Below, one piece after another: positions 1 to 8,741 of a stretch of 64,000 nucleotides of DNA (position 1 is its first letter; every line of letters starts with the position of its first letter). The stretch is from Muricauda sp. SCSIO 65647. Its GTDB lineage: Bacteria; Bacteroidota; Bacteroidia; Flavobacteriales; Flavobacteriaceae. A model generated the notes under the pieces. It was not told the DNA's origin and did no database searches. It was given only the letters and a program-made list of their open reading frames with translations. The stretch covers positions 1,900,501-1,964,500 of the forward strand of contig NZ_CP091037.1 of assembly GCF_021534965.1 (NCBI RefSeq), given 5' to 3'. Both the position numbers and the translations under genes were made by a program.

Positions 1-1185
1 TGGAACCTGATCACTCCCGACTGGTCTTCAAAATGGGTGAAATCGCAACTGGCGATGTACGATGCCAATGGCTGGCTGGCCAAAGGGCCTGCTGGAATGG
101 AGTACATACCCGTTATGGTGGCAGAGCATGAAATACCGCTGATCGTGGCGGCCTATCAAATGGGAATACGTGATTTCGATGTTGAAAAAGCCTTTAGGGC
201 CATATATAAAATGCAAACGGTTCCCGGTGAAAAAGTGGGCAACGGTTACGCAGGCAATAGAGATTTGGAATCGTATCTAAAATATCGCTATGTGCCCTAT
301 AACAAAGGGCGTTTTTCCAATACGTTAGAGTATTCGTTCGATGATTTTGCGGTATCACAACTTGCCAAGGCACTTAATAAAAAAGAAGAATATACCGCGT
401 TTATAGACAGGGCATATTGGTGGAAAAATGCAATTGACCCTGAAATCGGGTATGCCAGGCTTCGACATTCAGATGGCACATGGTATGAGAATTTTGACCC
501 CATCAAAACGGGGGGAAACCATCAATTTGTTGAGGGCAATGCATGGCAACTCACGTTTTTTGTGCCACAAGACATTCCAGCCCTTGTCGAAATTATTGGG
601 GAAGACGAATTTGTAAAACGTTTGAATGGGGGCTTCGAGGTGAGCAATATATGGCGATACAATGCCCCCAATGAGCTCTACTGGGATTTCCCCGTGATAC
701 AGGGAAACCAGCAATCAATGCATTTTGCCTACTTGTTCAATTGGGCAAAAAAACCATGGCTTACCCAAAAATGGAGTAGGGATATCATGCAACGTTATTA
801 CGGTTATGGCGTGTCGAATGCCTATTTGGGCGATGAAGACCAAGGTCAGATGAGCGCTTGGTTCATCATGTCTTCCCTTGGGCTTTTTCAAACAGATGGC
901 GGTACGAGAGAAGCTCCCATCTATGAGATTGGCAGTCCTCTGTTCGAAAAGGCTGCCATTAATTTGAATAATCGATATGGCAGGGGCAAAACGTTCACCA
1001 TTATTGCCAAAAACACTTCTTTTCTCAATAAATATGTACAAAAAGCGACCCTTAACGGTGTAGAATTGAACAATTTTTGGTTTTCTGCAAGTGAGTTGAC
1101 AAAGGGAGGGGTATTGGAATTGATTATGGGTCCCCAACCAAATAAAAGCTGGGGCGTGAACGAACTGCCAAAAAACCCAAAATGA
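1..1185 (+). CDS. GH92 family alpha-mannosidase-like enzyme, C-terminal part (5' cut by window)
   Basis: The frame is open from base 1, so this is the last 394 residues of a longer protein. It matches the (alpha/alpha)6 and C-terminal part of GH92, the calcium-dependent exo-alpha-mannosidases. The block FVEGNAWQ is seen, then GNQQ followed by the AYLFNWAKKPWLTQKW segment, then GDEDQGQMSAW and a GSPLF block near the end. In most GH92 enzymes the third residue of GNEP is the general-acid Glu. Here it is Gln (codon 709-711). The next GH92 gene starts inside the stop codon (ATGA overlap), so the two are co-transcribed. Whether it has a signal peptide cannot be seen. It probably acts on mannose-bearing glycans outside the cytoplasm; the exact linkage is open because of the Gln. 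Confidence 0.9.
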   Translation, partial: WNLITPDWSSKWVKSQLAMYDANGWLAKGPAGMEYIPVMVAEHEIPLIVAAYQMGIRDFDVEKAFRAIYKMQTVPGEKVGNGYAGNRDLESYLKYRYVPYNKGRFSNTLEYSFDDFAVSQLAKALNKKEEYTAFIDRAYWWKNAIDPEIGYARLRHSDGTWYENFDPIKTGGNHQFVEGNAWQLTFFVPQDIPALVEIIGEDEFVKRLNGGFEVSNIWRYNAPNELYWDFPVIQGNQQSMHFAYLFNWAKKPWLTQKWSRDIMQRYYGYGVSNAYLGDEDQGQMSAWFIMSSLGLFQTDGGTREAPIYEIGSPLFEKAAINLNNRYGRGKTFTIIAKNTSFLNKYVQKATLNGVELNNFWFSASELTKGGVLELIMGPQPNKSWGVNELPKNPK

Positions 1186-3581
1186 TGAAATACGCAACAA
1201 CCGTCCTTCTTCTTTTATTGTGTCTTGCAAGCTGTAGCGAAAGCAAGAATGAAGAAAAAAAGCCCTTGCACGACCTTGTACAATATGTAGATCCACAGAT
1301 TGGCTCTGTTCATGGCCGATGGTTTTTTTATACACCTGCGGCCCGACCCTTCGGCATGGCAAAACTGGCACCGCATACCAATGCGTACAATAGCCAAGGA
1401 GGATGGGGCCCCACGGGCTATGATGACCGCCATACCTCCATTGAGGGGTTTGGCAATTTTCATGAGTTTCAAATCGGGGGATTGGTGATTATGCCAACCA
1501 TCGGATCGTTGAAGACCGTTCCGGGAACCTTGGAAAATCCTGATGAGGGATATCGATCTAGATTCGATAAAGAAACCGAACATGCCGAGGCGGGGTATTA
1601 CAGTGTTCATTTGACCGATTATGACATAAGGGCAGAACTGACCTCGACCGAAAGGGTAGCACTCCATCGATATACCTTTCCAAAAACCGATGAGGCCCAC
1701 CTCATTATCGATATCGGGCATAAACAGGGTGAGAGCAGCGATGTGACCGATGCCCATGCCCGACTTGTCAATGGAGATGAGGTGGAAGGCTATATCGAGA
1801 CCTATCCCGAATACGTGAAATTCTGTGACCCAGAAAAAAGGGTAATGATGTATTTTGTGGCCAAGCTCGGCAAAAAGCCCATAAAGATGGGAAGTTTCAT
1901 CGATTCCGTCCAAAATGTGGGGGCTACAAAAACCAAGGGGATCAACAACGGACTCTACCTTACTTTCTCAATGCATCAAGAAGAGATTTTAGAAATGCAA
2001 ATTGGGTTGAGCTATACTTCGATAGCCAATGCCCGCTTGAATTTGGAAACCGAGACCAAGGGAAAAGATTTCGACACTATCAAAAACGAATCCAAAAACA
2101 TTTGGAACAAGAAACTTAACAAAATAGTCGTTGAGGGCGGTAGGGAAAAAGATAGGGTCAAGTTCTATACAGGGCTTTACCATGCCCTATTGGGTCGTGG
2201 CCTTTCAAGTGACGTCAATGGCGATTATCCCTTGGTGGACGGAAAAATAGGCAAGACATCTTTAGATAGCGATGGCAAGCCCAAGTACCACCATTACAAT
2301 ACCGACGGCATATGGGGCGGTTTCTGGAACCTGAGCCAGCTTTGGGCTCTGGCCTACCCCGATTATTTTAGTGAGTATGTACAGTCGAATATCGATTTTT
2401 ATAAAGACAGGGGCTGGCTACATGATGGGGCGGCCAACGGTGTTTTTACCAATGGCGTGCAGACCAATTTTCAAGGTCTTCTGTTGGCCTCTGCCTACAA
2501 TGTGGGCATACGTGACTTTGATATAAATAATGGTTATGAGGCTGCCTTGAAAAATGAACTTGAATACCGTGGCAGAAATTTGGGCAATGGAAAATATGAT
2601 TTAAGCCACTTCATTAAAGATGGGTATGTATCGTATAAAGATACCGTGATCTCTAATGGCTGGGTATTCAATTTTGGGGCATCGCACACCTTAGAGTATA
2701 GTTTTAGCTCGTACGCCGTGGCGCAAATGGCCGAGAGCATGAAAGACAAGGAAAGCCATGACAGGCTCATGGAGCAGGCGGGGTATTATAAGAACCTGTT
2801 CGATCCCGAAACCAAGTTCATACGCCCTAGGCTCGAAAGCGGCGCTTTTATCGAAGACTTTGACCCCATGAGGGGCTGGGACGGTTTTCAAGAGGGTAAT
2901 GCGTACCAATATACCTGGTATGTTCCCCATGACCCTGCAGGCCTTATCGATCTTGTCGGTAAACCCTTGTTCAATGAACGCTTGGAAACCATGTTCACGG
3001 CTGCCCAAAAAAGTATGTTCGGGGGTAACCCAGAAGAGATCCATAGCTTTTCAGGGGTAGAAAAACTTTACAATCACGGTAACCAGCCCTGTTTGCACAA
3101 TGCCTGGTTGTTCAACTATTCGGGCAAGCCCTGGCTTACCCAAAAATGGGTTCGCACCATTTGCAATGAATTCTATGGAACCGAACCTTTGCACGGGTAT
3201 GGCGTAGGGCAAGACGAAGACCAAGGGCAGTTGGGGGCATGGTATGTCATGGCCTCTATGGGCTTGTTCGATGTGCAGGGACACACTTCAGCAAAACCAA
3301 CATTTCAGTTTGGAAGCCCCCTGTTCGACAAGATAACCGTACAGCTCGATAAAGACTATTATCCAGGTAAAGAACTGGTTATTGAAACGAAGAACCAACA
3401 CCCGAACAATCTATATGTACAATCACTTACATTTAATGGCAAACCGATTGCCAAAAACTGGATGTACCACAGTGAATTGATGCACGGGGGCAAGCTTGTT
3501 TTTGAAATGGCCTCTGAACCCGATACCGAATGGGGCACAAAAACCCCACCCCCCTCAATGTCAACCGAAAATAATAGATGA
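1182..3581 (+). CDS. GH92 family alpha-mannosidase-like lipoprotein
   Basis: A 799-residue protein, full length for GH92. The N-terminus is a lipoprotein signal with lipobox LASC, so it should be anchored in an envelope membrane. The N-terminal GH92 beta domain begins around DPQIGS (residues 36-41) and the catalytic helical domain follows. The motif GNQPCLHNAWLFNY has Gln635 where the family usually has the general-acid Glu of GNEP. The acidic motif QDEDQGQ (Asp678, Glu679, Asp680), expected to supply the base, is kept. It is a diverged paralogue of the gene before it and shares the Gln change. Its 3' end overlaps the next gene by ATGA. The role is most likely release of mannose from alpha-mannosides or mannosyl phosphates; the substrate is inferred. 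Confidence 0.93.
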   Translation: MMKYATTVLLLLLCLASCSESKNEEKKPLHDLVQYVDPQIGSVHGRWFFYTPAARPFGMAKLAPHTNAYNSQGGWGPTGYDDRHTSIEGFGNFHEFQIGGLVIMPTIGSLKTVPGTLENPDEGYRSRFDKETEHAEAGYYSVHLTDYDIRAELTSTERVALHRYTFPKTDEAHLIIDIGHKQGESSDVTDAHARLVNGDEVEGYIETYPEYVKFCDPEKRVMMYFVAKLGKKPIKMGSFIDSVQNVGATKTKGINNGLYLTFSMHQEEILEMQIGLSYTSIANARLNLETETKGKDFDTIKNESKNIWNKKLNKIVVEGGREKDRVKFYTGLYHALLGRGLSSDVNGDYPLVDGKIGKTSLDSDGKPKYHHYNTDGIWGGFWNLSQLWALAYPDYFSEYVQSNIDFYKDRGWLHDGAANGVFTNGVQTNFQGLLLASAYNVGIRDFDINNGYEAALKNELEYRGRNLGNGKYDLSHFIKDGYVSYKDTVISNGWVFNFGASHTLEYSFSSYAVAQMAESMKDKESHDRLMEQAGYYKNLFDPETKFIRPRLESGAFIEDFDPMRGWDGFQEGNAYQYTWYVPHDPAGLIDLVGKPLFNERLETMFTAAQKSMFGGNPEEIHSFSGVEKLYNHGNQPCLHNAWLFNYSGKPWLTQKWVRTICNEFYGTEPLHGYGVGQDEDQGQLGAWYVMASMGLFDVQGHTSAKPTFQFGSPLFDKITVQLDKDYYPGKELVIETKNQHPNNLYVQSLTFNGKPIAKNWMYHSELMHGGKLVFEMASEPDTEWGTKTPPPSMSTENNR

Positions 3582-4873
3582 TGAAAAATATGATACCATT
3601 CTTTTTTGGCTTTTTACTTATTGGCTGTGTCGCTGATAAAGAGAATAAGGAACTGGCCGAAAAAATCCTTTCCAACCAACAATTTGAAGAAGTAAAAGAT
3701 AGGGCCTTGGCAGTTGTCAAAACCGGATTCAATGCGGGAGATGGCTATCGTGAAGTCTGGATCCGTGATTACAACACTTTTATCGAACTGGCGGCAGAAG
3801 TATATCCAAAAGAAGAACTGAAAGAAAATCTTCTTGTTTTCTTTCGTATGCAGGGTGACGATGGAAACATTATCGATGGGTTTACCCCTGCAGAAAAGAT
3901 AGGCGAGGGAGAGACCGACTTCAGTTACTCAGAATTGGAACCCCGCTATGCTGGCCATAAAAATACGGTGGAGACTGACCAAGAGACCTCTTTGGTACAG
4001 ACTGTTCATAAATATGTCAAGGCCACCGGCGACACAACCATACTTGATGTGGAAATAGGCGATAAGACCGTGTCGGAACGAATGGAATGGGCCATGGAAT
4101 TTCTTATGAACGAACGTTTCTCAAAAGAATATGGTCTACTTTGGGGTGCCACTACCGCAGATTGGGGAGACGTGCAACCAGAGCATGGTTGGGGGGTTGA
4201 CCTCGATGAAAATACACATAGGGCCATTGATATTTACGATAATGCGATGATGATCATCGCATTGAACAATTTGGTCGAACTCTTGCCCCACACAAAAAGC
4301 AAATGGCTTTCTATACGCGATCAATTGGTAGAAAATTCGAGAACACATTTATGGGATTACAAGAACCAAAAATTCATTCCACATATTTATTTGAACGGCT
4401 CACCCTTCCCGCAAGACTTCAATGAGAATGAAATATATTATTTTGGCGGAACGGCAGTGGCGATAGAAGCAGACTTACTGTCAGAAGAGGAAGTATTGGG
4501 GTCTCTTGAAGAAATGGTGTCAAGGGTGAAACAGGCAGGTGCAGCATCAATCGGCCTTACGCTCTATCCGCCTTATCCCGATGGTTTTTTCGTGAACAAA
4601 ATAATGAATCCAGAATACAGCTATCAAAATGGTGGCGATTGGACCTGGTTCGGAGCTCGCATGATCCAACAATTGGTCAGATATGGTTTTGTCAAGGAGG
4701 CGTATGAACAGCTATTGCCCATGACCGATAGGGTGATAAAGAACGATGGTTTTTATGAATGGTACACGATTGATAACAAACCTGAAGGTTCGGGAACGTT
4801 CAGGGGATCGGCCGGGGTACTGTATATGTCAATCAAGGGAATGGAAGAATGGGCCAAGGCCCAAAACAAGTAA
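3578..4873 (+). CDS. six-hairpin glycosidase-like lipoprotein
   Basis: A 431-residue protein with a lipoprotein signal (LLIGC). Sequence style (EVWIRDYNTFIELAAE, DQETSLVQTVHKYV, WGATTADWGDV, GGDWTWFGARMIQQL, GSGTFRGSAGVL) is that of an (alpha/alpha)6-barrel glycosidase, like glycogen-debranching or GH63/GH37-type enzymes. I cannot assign a CAZy family with certainty. The conserved Asp in IRDY and the acidic WGD and GGDW motifs are plausible catalytic residues. It starts by an ATGA overlap with the second GH92 gene and is followed after two bases by the regulator, so it belongs to the same operon. It probably trims another part of the same mannose-containing glycan at the cell surface or in the periplasm. 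Confidence 0.8.
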   Translation: MMKNMIPFFFGFLLIGCVADKENKELAEKILSNQQFEEVKDRALAVVKTGFNAGDGYREVWIRDYNTFIELAAEVYPKEELKENLLVFFRMQGDDGNIIDGFTPAEKIGEGETDFSYSELEPRYAGHKNTVETDQETSLVQTVHKYVKATGDTTILDVEIGDKTVSERMEWAMEFLMNERFSKEYGLLWGATTADWGDVQPEHGWGVDLDENTHRAIDIYDNAMMIIALNNLVELLPHTKSKWLSIRDQLVENSRTHLWDYKNQKFIPHIYLNGSPFPQDFNENEIYYFGGTAVAIEADLLSEEEVLGSLEEMVSRVKQAGAASIGLTLYPPYPDGFFVNKIMNPEYSYQNGGDWTWFGARMIQQLVRYGFVKEAYEQLLPMTDRVIKNDGFYEWYTIDNKPEGSGTFRGSAGVLYMSIKGMEEWAKAQNK

Positions 4874-4875
4874 AG

Positions 4876-5613
4876 ATGGACTTTAAACTGGACCAAAAAA
4901 GCCCAATACCCTTTCATGCACAAATAGAAGGGTATCTACGAACTTTGATCGTTCAAGAACAATACCGTAACGGCAATAGCTTTTTGCCCAATGAAGTGAC
5001 CCTTGCAAAAAAATTGGGGGTTTCAAGAAATACGGTCAGGCAGGCCGTCAATACCTTGGTCAATGAACAGCTGATAGCGCGCAAAAAAGGGGTTGGCACC
5101 AAAGTCGTTAATAAAAGGATAACGACAAGACTTGATAATTGGATCAGTTTTACCAAAGAAATGCGCAAACAGGGTATAGAGGTGGTCAACTATGCAATCG
5201 ATGTTTCCCATATAAATGCCATAGATGAGGCGTACGATGCACTGGGCATTTCTAAACCTAAGAAGTTGTGGAAATTGGAAAAGATAAGAGGATCGAAAAA
5301 AGCGAAATACCTGTATTCGGTATCGTATTTTCATCCTCGGGTCGGCATTACTGGGCATGAAGATTTCACTGTTCCATTGTATGAATTACTTGAAAACCAA
5401 CATGACACCCTAGTGGCTACGTCCAAAGAAAAAATTAGTGCCATCAGGGCCGATAAAGATTTGGCCACGGTACTTGAAGTGGCCATTGATATGCCAATAT
5501 TGAAGCGGGAGCGCTTGGTATGTGATGCCGGAGACAGGCCGGTTGAATACAATATTGTATATTACCACACCGATTACTTTACATATGATATCGAAATCAA
5601 AAGAGAACTATAG
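4876..5613 (+). CDS. GntR/HutC-family transcriptional regulator with UTRA domain
   Basis: A 245-residue cytoplasmic repressor. The winged helix occupies about residues 1-75 (PIPFHAQIEGYLR, LGVSRNTVRQAVNTLV, KKGVGTKV) and the UTRA ligand domain the rest (YSVSYFHPR, ERLVCDAGDRPVEYNIVYY). I chose the ATG at 4876, two bases after the previous stop. The in-frame ATG at 4849 would overlap that gene and add residues that family members lack. Its place inside the mannose-glycan operon, just before the kinase and transporter, suggests it senses a sugar or sugar phosphate from this pathway and controls its own operon. The operator should lie upstream of the window. Confidence 0.9.
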   Translation: MDFKLDQKSPIPFHAQIEGYLRTLIVQEQYRNGNSFLPNEVTLAKKLGVSRNTVRQAVNTLVNEQLIARKKGVGTKVVNKRITTRLDNWISFTKEMRKQGIEVVNYAIDVSHINAIDEAYDALGISKPKKLWKLEKIRGSKKAKYLYSVSYFHPRVGITGHEDFTVPLYELLENQHDTLVATSKEKISAIRADKDLATVLEVAIDMPILKRERLVCDAGDRPVEYNIVYYHTDYFTYDIEIKREL

Positions 5614-5624
5614 ATAGATAAACA

Positions 5625-6554
5625 ATGAATGATCAAATAACAATTGGTGTAGATATAGGAGGTAGTCATATTACAAGTGCCGCAGTGGATTTACGTTCCA
5701 ATGAAATTCTTCCTGGAACTACCCATTCGGTCAAGATCGATAATAAGGCATCAAAAGAAATTATCTTAAAAGATTGGAGTACGGCCATCAACAAGACCAT
5801 TGAAGCTGCAAATATTGTCGACATGGCAAATGTTGGATTTGCCATACCGGGACCTTTTCATTATAAGACCGGGGTAGCCATGTTCGAGGGAGGAAACGAT
5901 AAGTACGAAAGTTTGTACAAGGTTTCCATACCAGATGAATTGCCCCAATATATAGATAGTGAAAATGTGACGCTGAGGTTTCTCAACGATGCCACTGCTT
6001 TTGGGGTGGGCGTGGCCACGCAGGGTAAGGCGAAGAACCATAATAGAGTTGTTGTCGTTACCTTGGGCACGGGCTTTGGTTCGGCATTTATAAAAGATGG
6101 TGTGCCTCTGGTAAATCATCCTGAAGTTCCCGAAAGTGGCTGCCTTTGGGACAAGCCCTACAAATCGGGCATTGCCGACGATTATTTTTCAACCCGTTGG
6201 TGCGTTGCACGCTATCAAGAAATCTCTTCAATTAAAGTTTCTGGGGTCAAAGAAATAGCGGAGGCGAATACCGTTCATTCAAGGCAACTGTTTGAGGAAT
6301 TTGGCAAAAACATGGCTGATTTCATGATACCATTTCTTAAAAAATTTCAACCCCAAATTCTTGTCATGGGCGGAAATGTTTCCAAAGCCAGTGACTTGTT
6401 TCTACCAACTCTTGAGAGTGAACTGCATAAGGTAGATGTAACGATCGGGTTTGAGATATCTTCGTTAATGGAAGATGCTGCCATCATTGGCAGCGCAAAG
6501 CTTTTTGACCCTACATTTTGGAATTTGGTAAAAGACGACTTACCCAACCTTTAA
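5625..6554 (+). CDS. ROK-family sugar kinase
   Basis: A 309-residue kinase of the ROK/hexokinase-like fold. The phosphate-1 motif is VDIGGSH (Asp10-His14), the catalytic Asp is in LNDATAFG (Asp122), and the phosphate-2 loop is TLGTGFGSA (146-154). Most ROK enzymes have an H plus CxCGxxGC zinc motif. Here the equivalent stretch reads NHPEVPESGCLWD, with one Cys, so zinc is probably not bound. It sits between the GntR regulator and the sugar symporter. The likely job is phosphorylating the mannose (or a close hexose) released by the GH92 enzymes, but the sugar specificity is inferred from context only. Confidence 0.88.
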   Translation: MNDQITIGVDIGGSHITSAAVDLRSNEILPGTTHSVKIDNKASKEIILKDWSTAINKTIEAANIVDMANVGFAIPGPFHYKTGVAMFEGGNDKYESLYKVSIPDELPQYIDSENVTLRFLNDATAFGVGVATQGKAKNHNRVVVVTLGTGFGSAFIKDGVPLVNHPEVPESGCLWDKPYKSGIADDYFSTRWCVARYQEISSIKVSGVKEIAEANTVHSRQLFEEFGKNMADFMIPFLKKFQPQILVMGGNVSKASDLFLPTLESELHKVDVTIGFEISSLMEDAAIIGSAKLFDPTFWNLVKDDLPNL

Positions 6555-6564
6555 ACTATTGTAA

Positions 6565-7731
6565 ATGACTTCAAAAAAAATCAACCTTAGTAAAATATTG
6601 CCCGTATTCCTAACATTTATCGTTATGGGGTTCGTAGACATAGTAGGGGTTTCCACCGGCTATGTACAGAAAGACTTTGATCTTTCAGACACCATGGCAC
6701 AGTTTCTCCCTTTTATGGTGTTCATCTGGTTCTTTGTGTTCTCGATCCCCGTCGGGGTACTTCAAGATAAAATAGGGAAAAAACGTATGATGAACATTGG
6801 TCTTGTAATCACTTTGGTGGGGTTGCTCATTCCTTTTGTCTATTATTCGTTTGCCTCGGCTTTAGTGGCGTTCATTGGTATAGGCATCGGCAATACGATC
6901 ATACAGGTAGCTGCCAATCCGCTGTTACAGGAAGTCGTTTCCAAAAAAAAGCTTTCGAGTTCCCTGAGCCTCGCCCAGTTCGTAAAAGCCATTACATCGC
7001 TATTGGGCCCCATATTGGCCACCTATGCCGCCATTACATATGGAGACTGGAAATGGGTCTTTATCGTATACGCCCTTGTCACATTGGTTTCAGCACTTTG
7101 GCTTTCGGGCACGGGCATAGAGGAAAACATCAAATCTGAGACACCTGCTTCGTTCAGGTCGTGCATGCAGTTGTTGACCAACAAATTTGTTCTGGCCATG
7201 GTCATCGGGATATTTCTCATTGTCGGGGCCGATGTGGGCATGAACTCCAACATTCAAGGATTTTTGATGAAACTTCATGGATTCTCTTTGGAAAAAGCTT
7301 CCTATGGCATTAGCATATATTTTACCGCCCTCATGATCAGTAGGTTTGTTGGGGCTATTCTATTGCAATTTTTAAAACCCGTATTTTTCTTGGTGACCAC
7401 TACTGTTTTGGCCTTGGCAGGTATTTTGCTGATTTGGTTCTCTACTTCTGGACTTATGGCCCAAACAGGTATTTTCATAGTCGGCTTGGGCGCAGGAAAC
7501 CTTTTTCCACTTGTGTTTTCAATCGCTATAAATGGAATGCCCAAACGAGCCAACGAGATATCAGGTTTATTGGTAATGGCCATAGTGGGCGGGGCAGTAA
7601 TTCCGCCGATAATGGGCGCCTTAAGTTCAAGCAGCGGAGTGACGGGAAGCTTATTGGTATTGGCGCTCTGTTTTGTCTATATGCTCGTGGTACCCTTATT
7701 TAAAAACAGAGACGAAGTTGCCGGTCAGTAG
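6565..7731 (+). CDS. MFS sugar:H+ symporter (fucose/glucose-galactose permease-like)
   Basis: A 388-residue inner-membrane protein with about 12 hydrophobic segments. The early VGVLQDKIGKKR loop is the MFS motif A region, and the helix GIGNTIIQVAANPLLQEVV is typical of the FHS group (FucP, GluP). It is the last gene of the operon, ten bases after the kinase. It would import the monosaccharide freed by the upstream lipoprotein glycosidases for phosphorylation by the ROK kinase. No SusC/SusD pair is visible on this side of the locus; it may lie before base 1 or be absent. Confidence 0.9.
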   Translation: MTSKKINLSKILPVFLTFIVMGFVDIVGVSTGYVQKDFDLSDTMAQFLPFMVFIWFFVFSIPVGVLQDKIGKKRMMNIGLVITLVGLLIPFVYYSFASALVAFIGIGIGNTIIQVAANPLLQEVVSKKKLSSSLSLAQFVKAITSLLGPILATYAAITYGDWKWVFIVYALVTLVSALWLSGTGIEENIKSETPASFRSCMQLLTNKFVLAMVIGIFLIVGADVGMNSNIQGFLMKLHGFSLEKASYGISIYFTALMISRFVGAILLQFLKPVFFLVTTTVLALAGILLIWFSTSGLMAQTGIFIVGLGAGNLFPLVFSIAINGMPKRANEISGLLVMAIVGGAVIPPIMGALSSSSGVTGSLLVLALCFVYMLVVPLFKNRDEVAGQ

Positions 7732-7776
7732 CAGGTAAAAGTCCGAGATGATCACCAAAAACAGAAGGGACTGAAC

Positions 7777-8250
7777 ATGATCGAAATTGAACGTAAATTT
7801 TTGGTGACCACCGACACCTTCAAACATGAAGCCGAGGCGCAGACCCGAATGGTCCAAGGATTTTTGAACACCCATCCAGATCGAACGGTAAGGGTACGAA
7901 TTGCTGATGGCAAAGGATTCTTGACCATAAAGGGAGCCGGTAACGATTCGGGTACCAGTCGTTTTGAATGGGAGACAGAGATACCGTTGAACGAAGCGAC
8001 CGATCTTATCGATTTATGCGAGGGTCCAATCTTGGAAAAAAACAGGTTCACCATACCCTTTGGAAGACATGTTTTCGAAGTAGATGAGTTTTTGGGAGAG
8101 AACAAAGGGCTCGTTATCGCCGAGATCGAGCTTTTCCATGAAGACGAAGTCTTCGAAAAACCCTATTGGTTGGGTGAAGAAGTTACGGGAAACATAAAAT
8201 ATTACAATTCACAACTGACAAAAAATCCATACACGCAATGGAAAGAATAA
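7777..8250 (+). CDS. CYTH-domain protein (triphosphatase/adenylate cyclase class IV fold)
   Basis: A 157-residue CYTH protein. The signature EIERKF at residues 3-8 supplies the ExExK metal and triphosphate-binding motif. Alternating charged strands follow (RTVRVRI, GFLTIKG, RFEWETEI, FEVDEFLGENKGLVIAEIEL), as expected of the eight-stranded tunnel. Short single-domain bacterial members are often inorganic triphosphatases, so that is the likelier activity than cAMP synthesis; the sequence alone does not settle it. Its stop overlaps the start of the next lipoprotein gene by 13 bases. Confidence 0.88.
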   Translation: MIEIERKFLVTTDTFKHEAEAQTRMVQGFLNTHPDRTVRVRIADGKGFLTIKGAGNDSGTSRFEWETEIPLNEATDLIDLCEGPILEKNRFTIPFGRHVFEVDEFLGENKGLVIAEIELFHEDEVFEKPYWLGEEVTGNIKYYNSQLTKNPYTQWKE

Positions 8251-8738
8251 GGTATGTATTTGCATTGACCCTACTGTTGACGGTTTCTTGCAAGCAAACG
8301 GAAAACCCCACAGAACAACCTATTGAAGTGGCTTCTGCCAAAGCCGAAAAAACCATAATGGAAATAAAGAACAAACTCACCTCAGAGGGTTATCAAGTGG
8401 TTGATTTTGTTGACGAAGAGACCAAAGACACTATTTTGATGCAGCAATATTTTGTGGCCTTTTTAAAAAGCGGGCCCATTCGTTCGCAGTCAAAAGAAGA
8501 GGCCGATAGTCTTCAAATGCTTCATTTGGCACATTTGAAACAAATGTACGATCAGGGCTATGCTGACATTTCTGGCCCTTTTGGTGACGAAGGTGAGGTG
8601 CGGGGAATCACAATTTACAATGTGCCCACCTTAAAAATGGCCGATAGCCTTGCGAATATGGATCCCGCTGTAAAGGCGGGCCGTTTGGCCATTGAGGTAA
8701 GGCCTTGGTGGGCCGCTAAGGGATACCCTTTGAGATAG
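8238..8738 (+). CDS. YCII-like domain lipoprotein
   Basis: A 166-residue predicted lipoprotein (lipobox TVSC, then a polar linker to about residue 45). The remainder resembles a YCII-related domain, a ferredoxin-like alpha+beta fold: QYFVAFLKSGPIRSQSKEEADSLQMLHLAHLKQMYDQG, DISGPFGDEGEVRGITIYNV, ADSLANMDPAVKAGRLAIEVRPWW. The conserved His in LAHL and the Asp of MDPAV fit the family. YCII proteins are small enzymes or ligand-binding proteins of mostly unknown function. It is translationally coupled to the CYTH gene. The TAG stop lies just before the convergent pheS. Confidence 0.8.
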   Translation: MERIRYVFALTLLLTVSCKQTENPTEQPIEVASAKAEKTIMEIKNKLTSEGYQVVDFVDEETKDTILMQQYFVAFLKSGPIRSQSKEEADSLQMLHLAHLKQMYDQGYADISGPFGDEGEVRGITIYNVPTLKMADSLANMDPAVKAGRLAIEVRPWWAAKGYPLR

Positions 8739-8741
8739 TGT

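Noticed and set aside
715-1371. 218-residue minus-strand ORF across the junction of the two GH92 genes
   Set aside because: It lies fully antisense to two well-supported GH92 genes and shows no domain.
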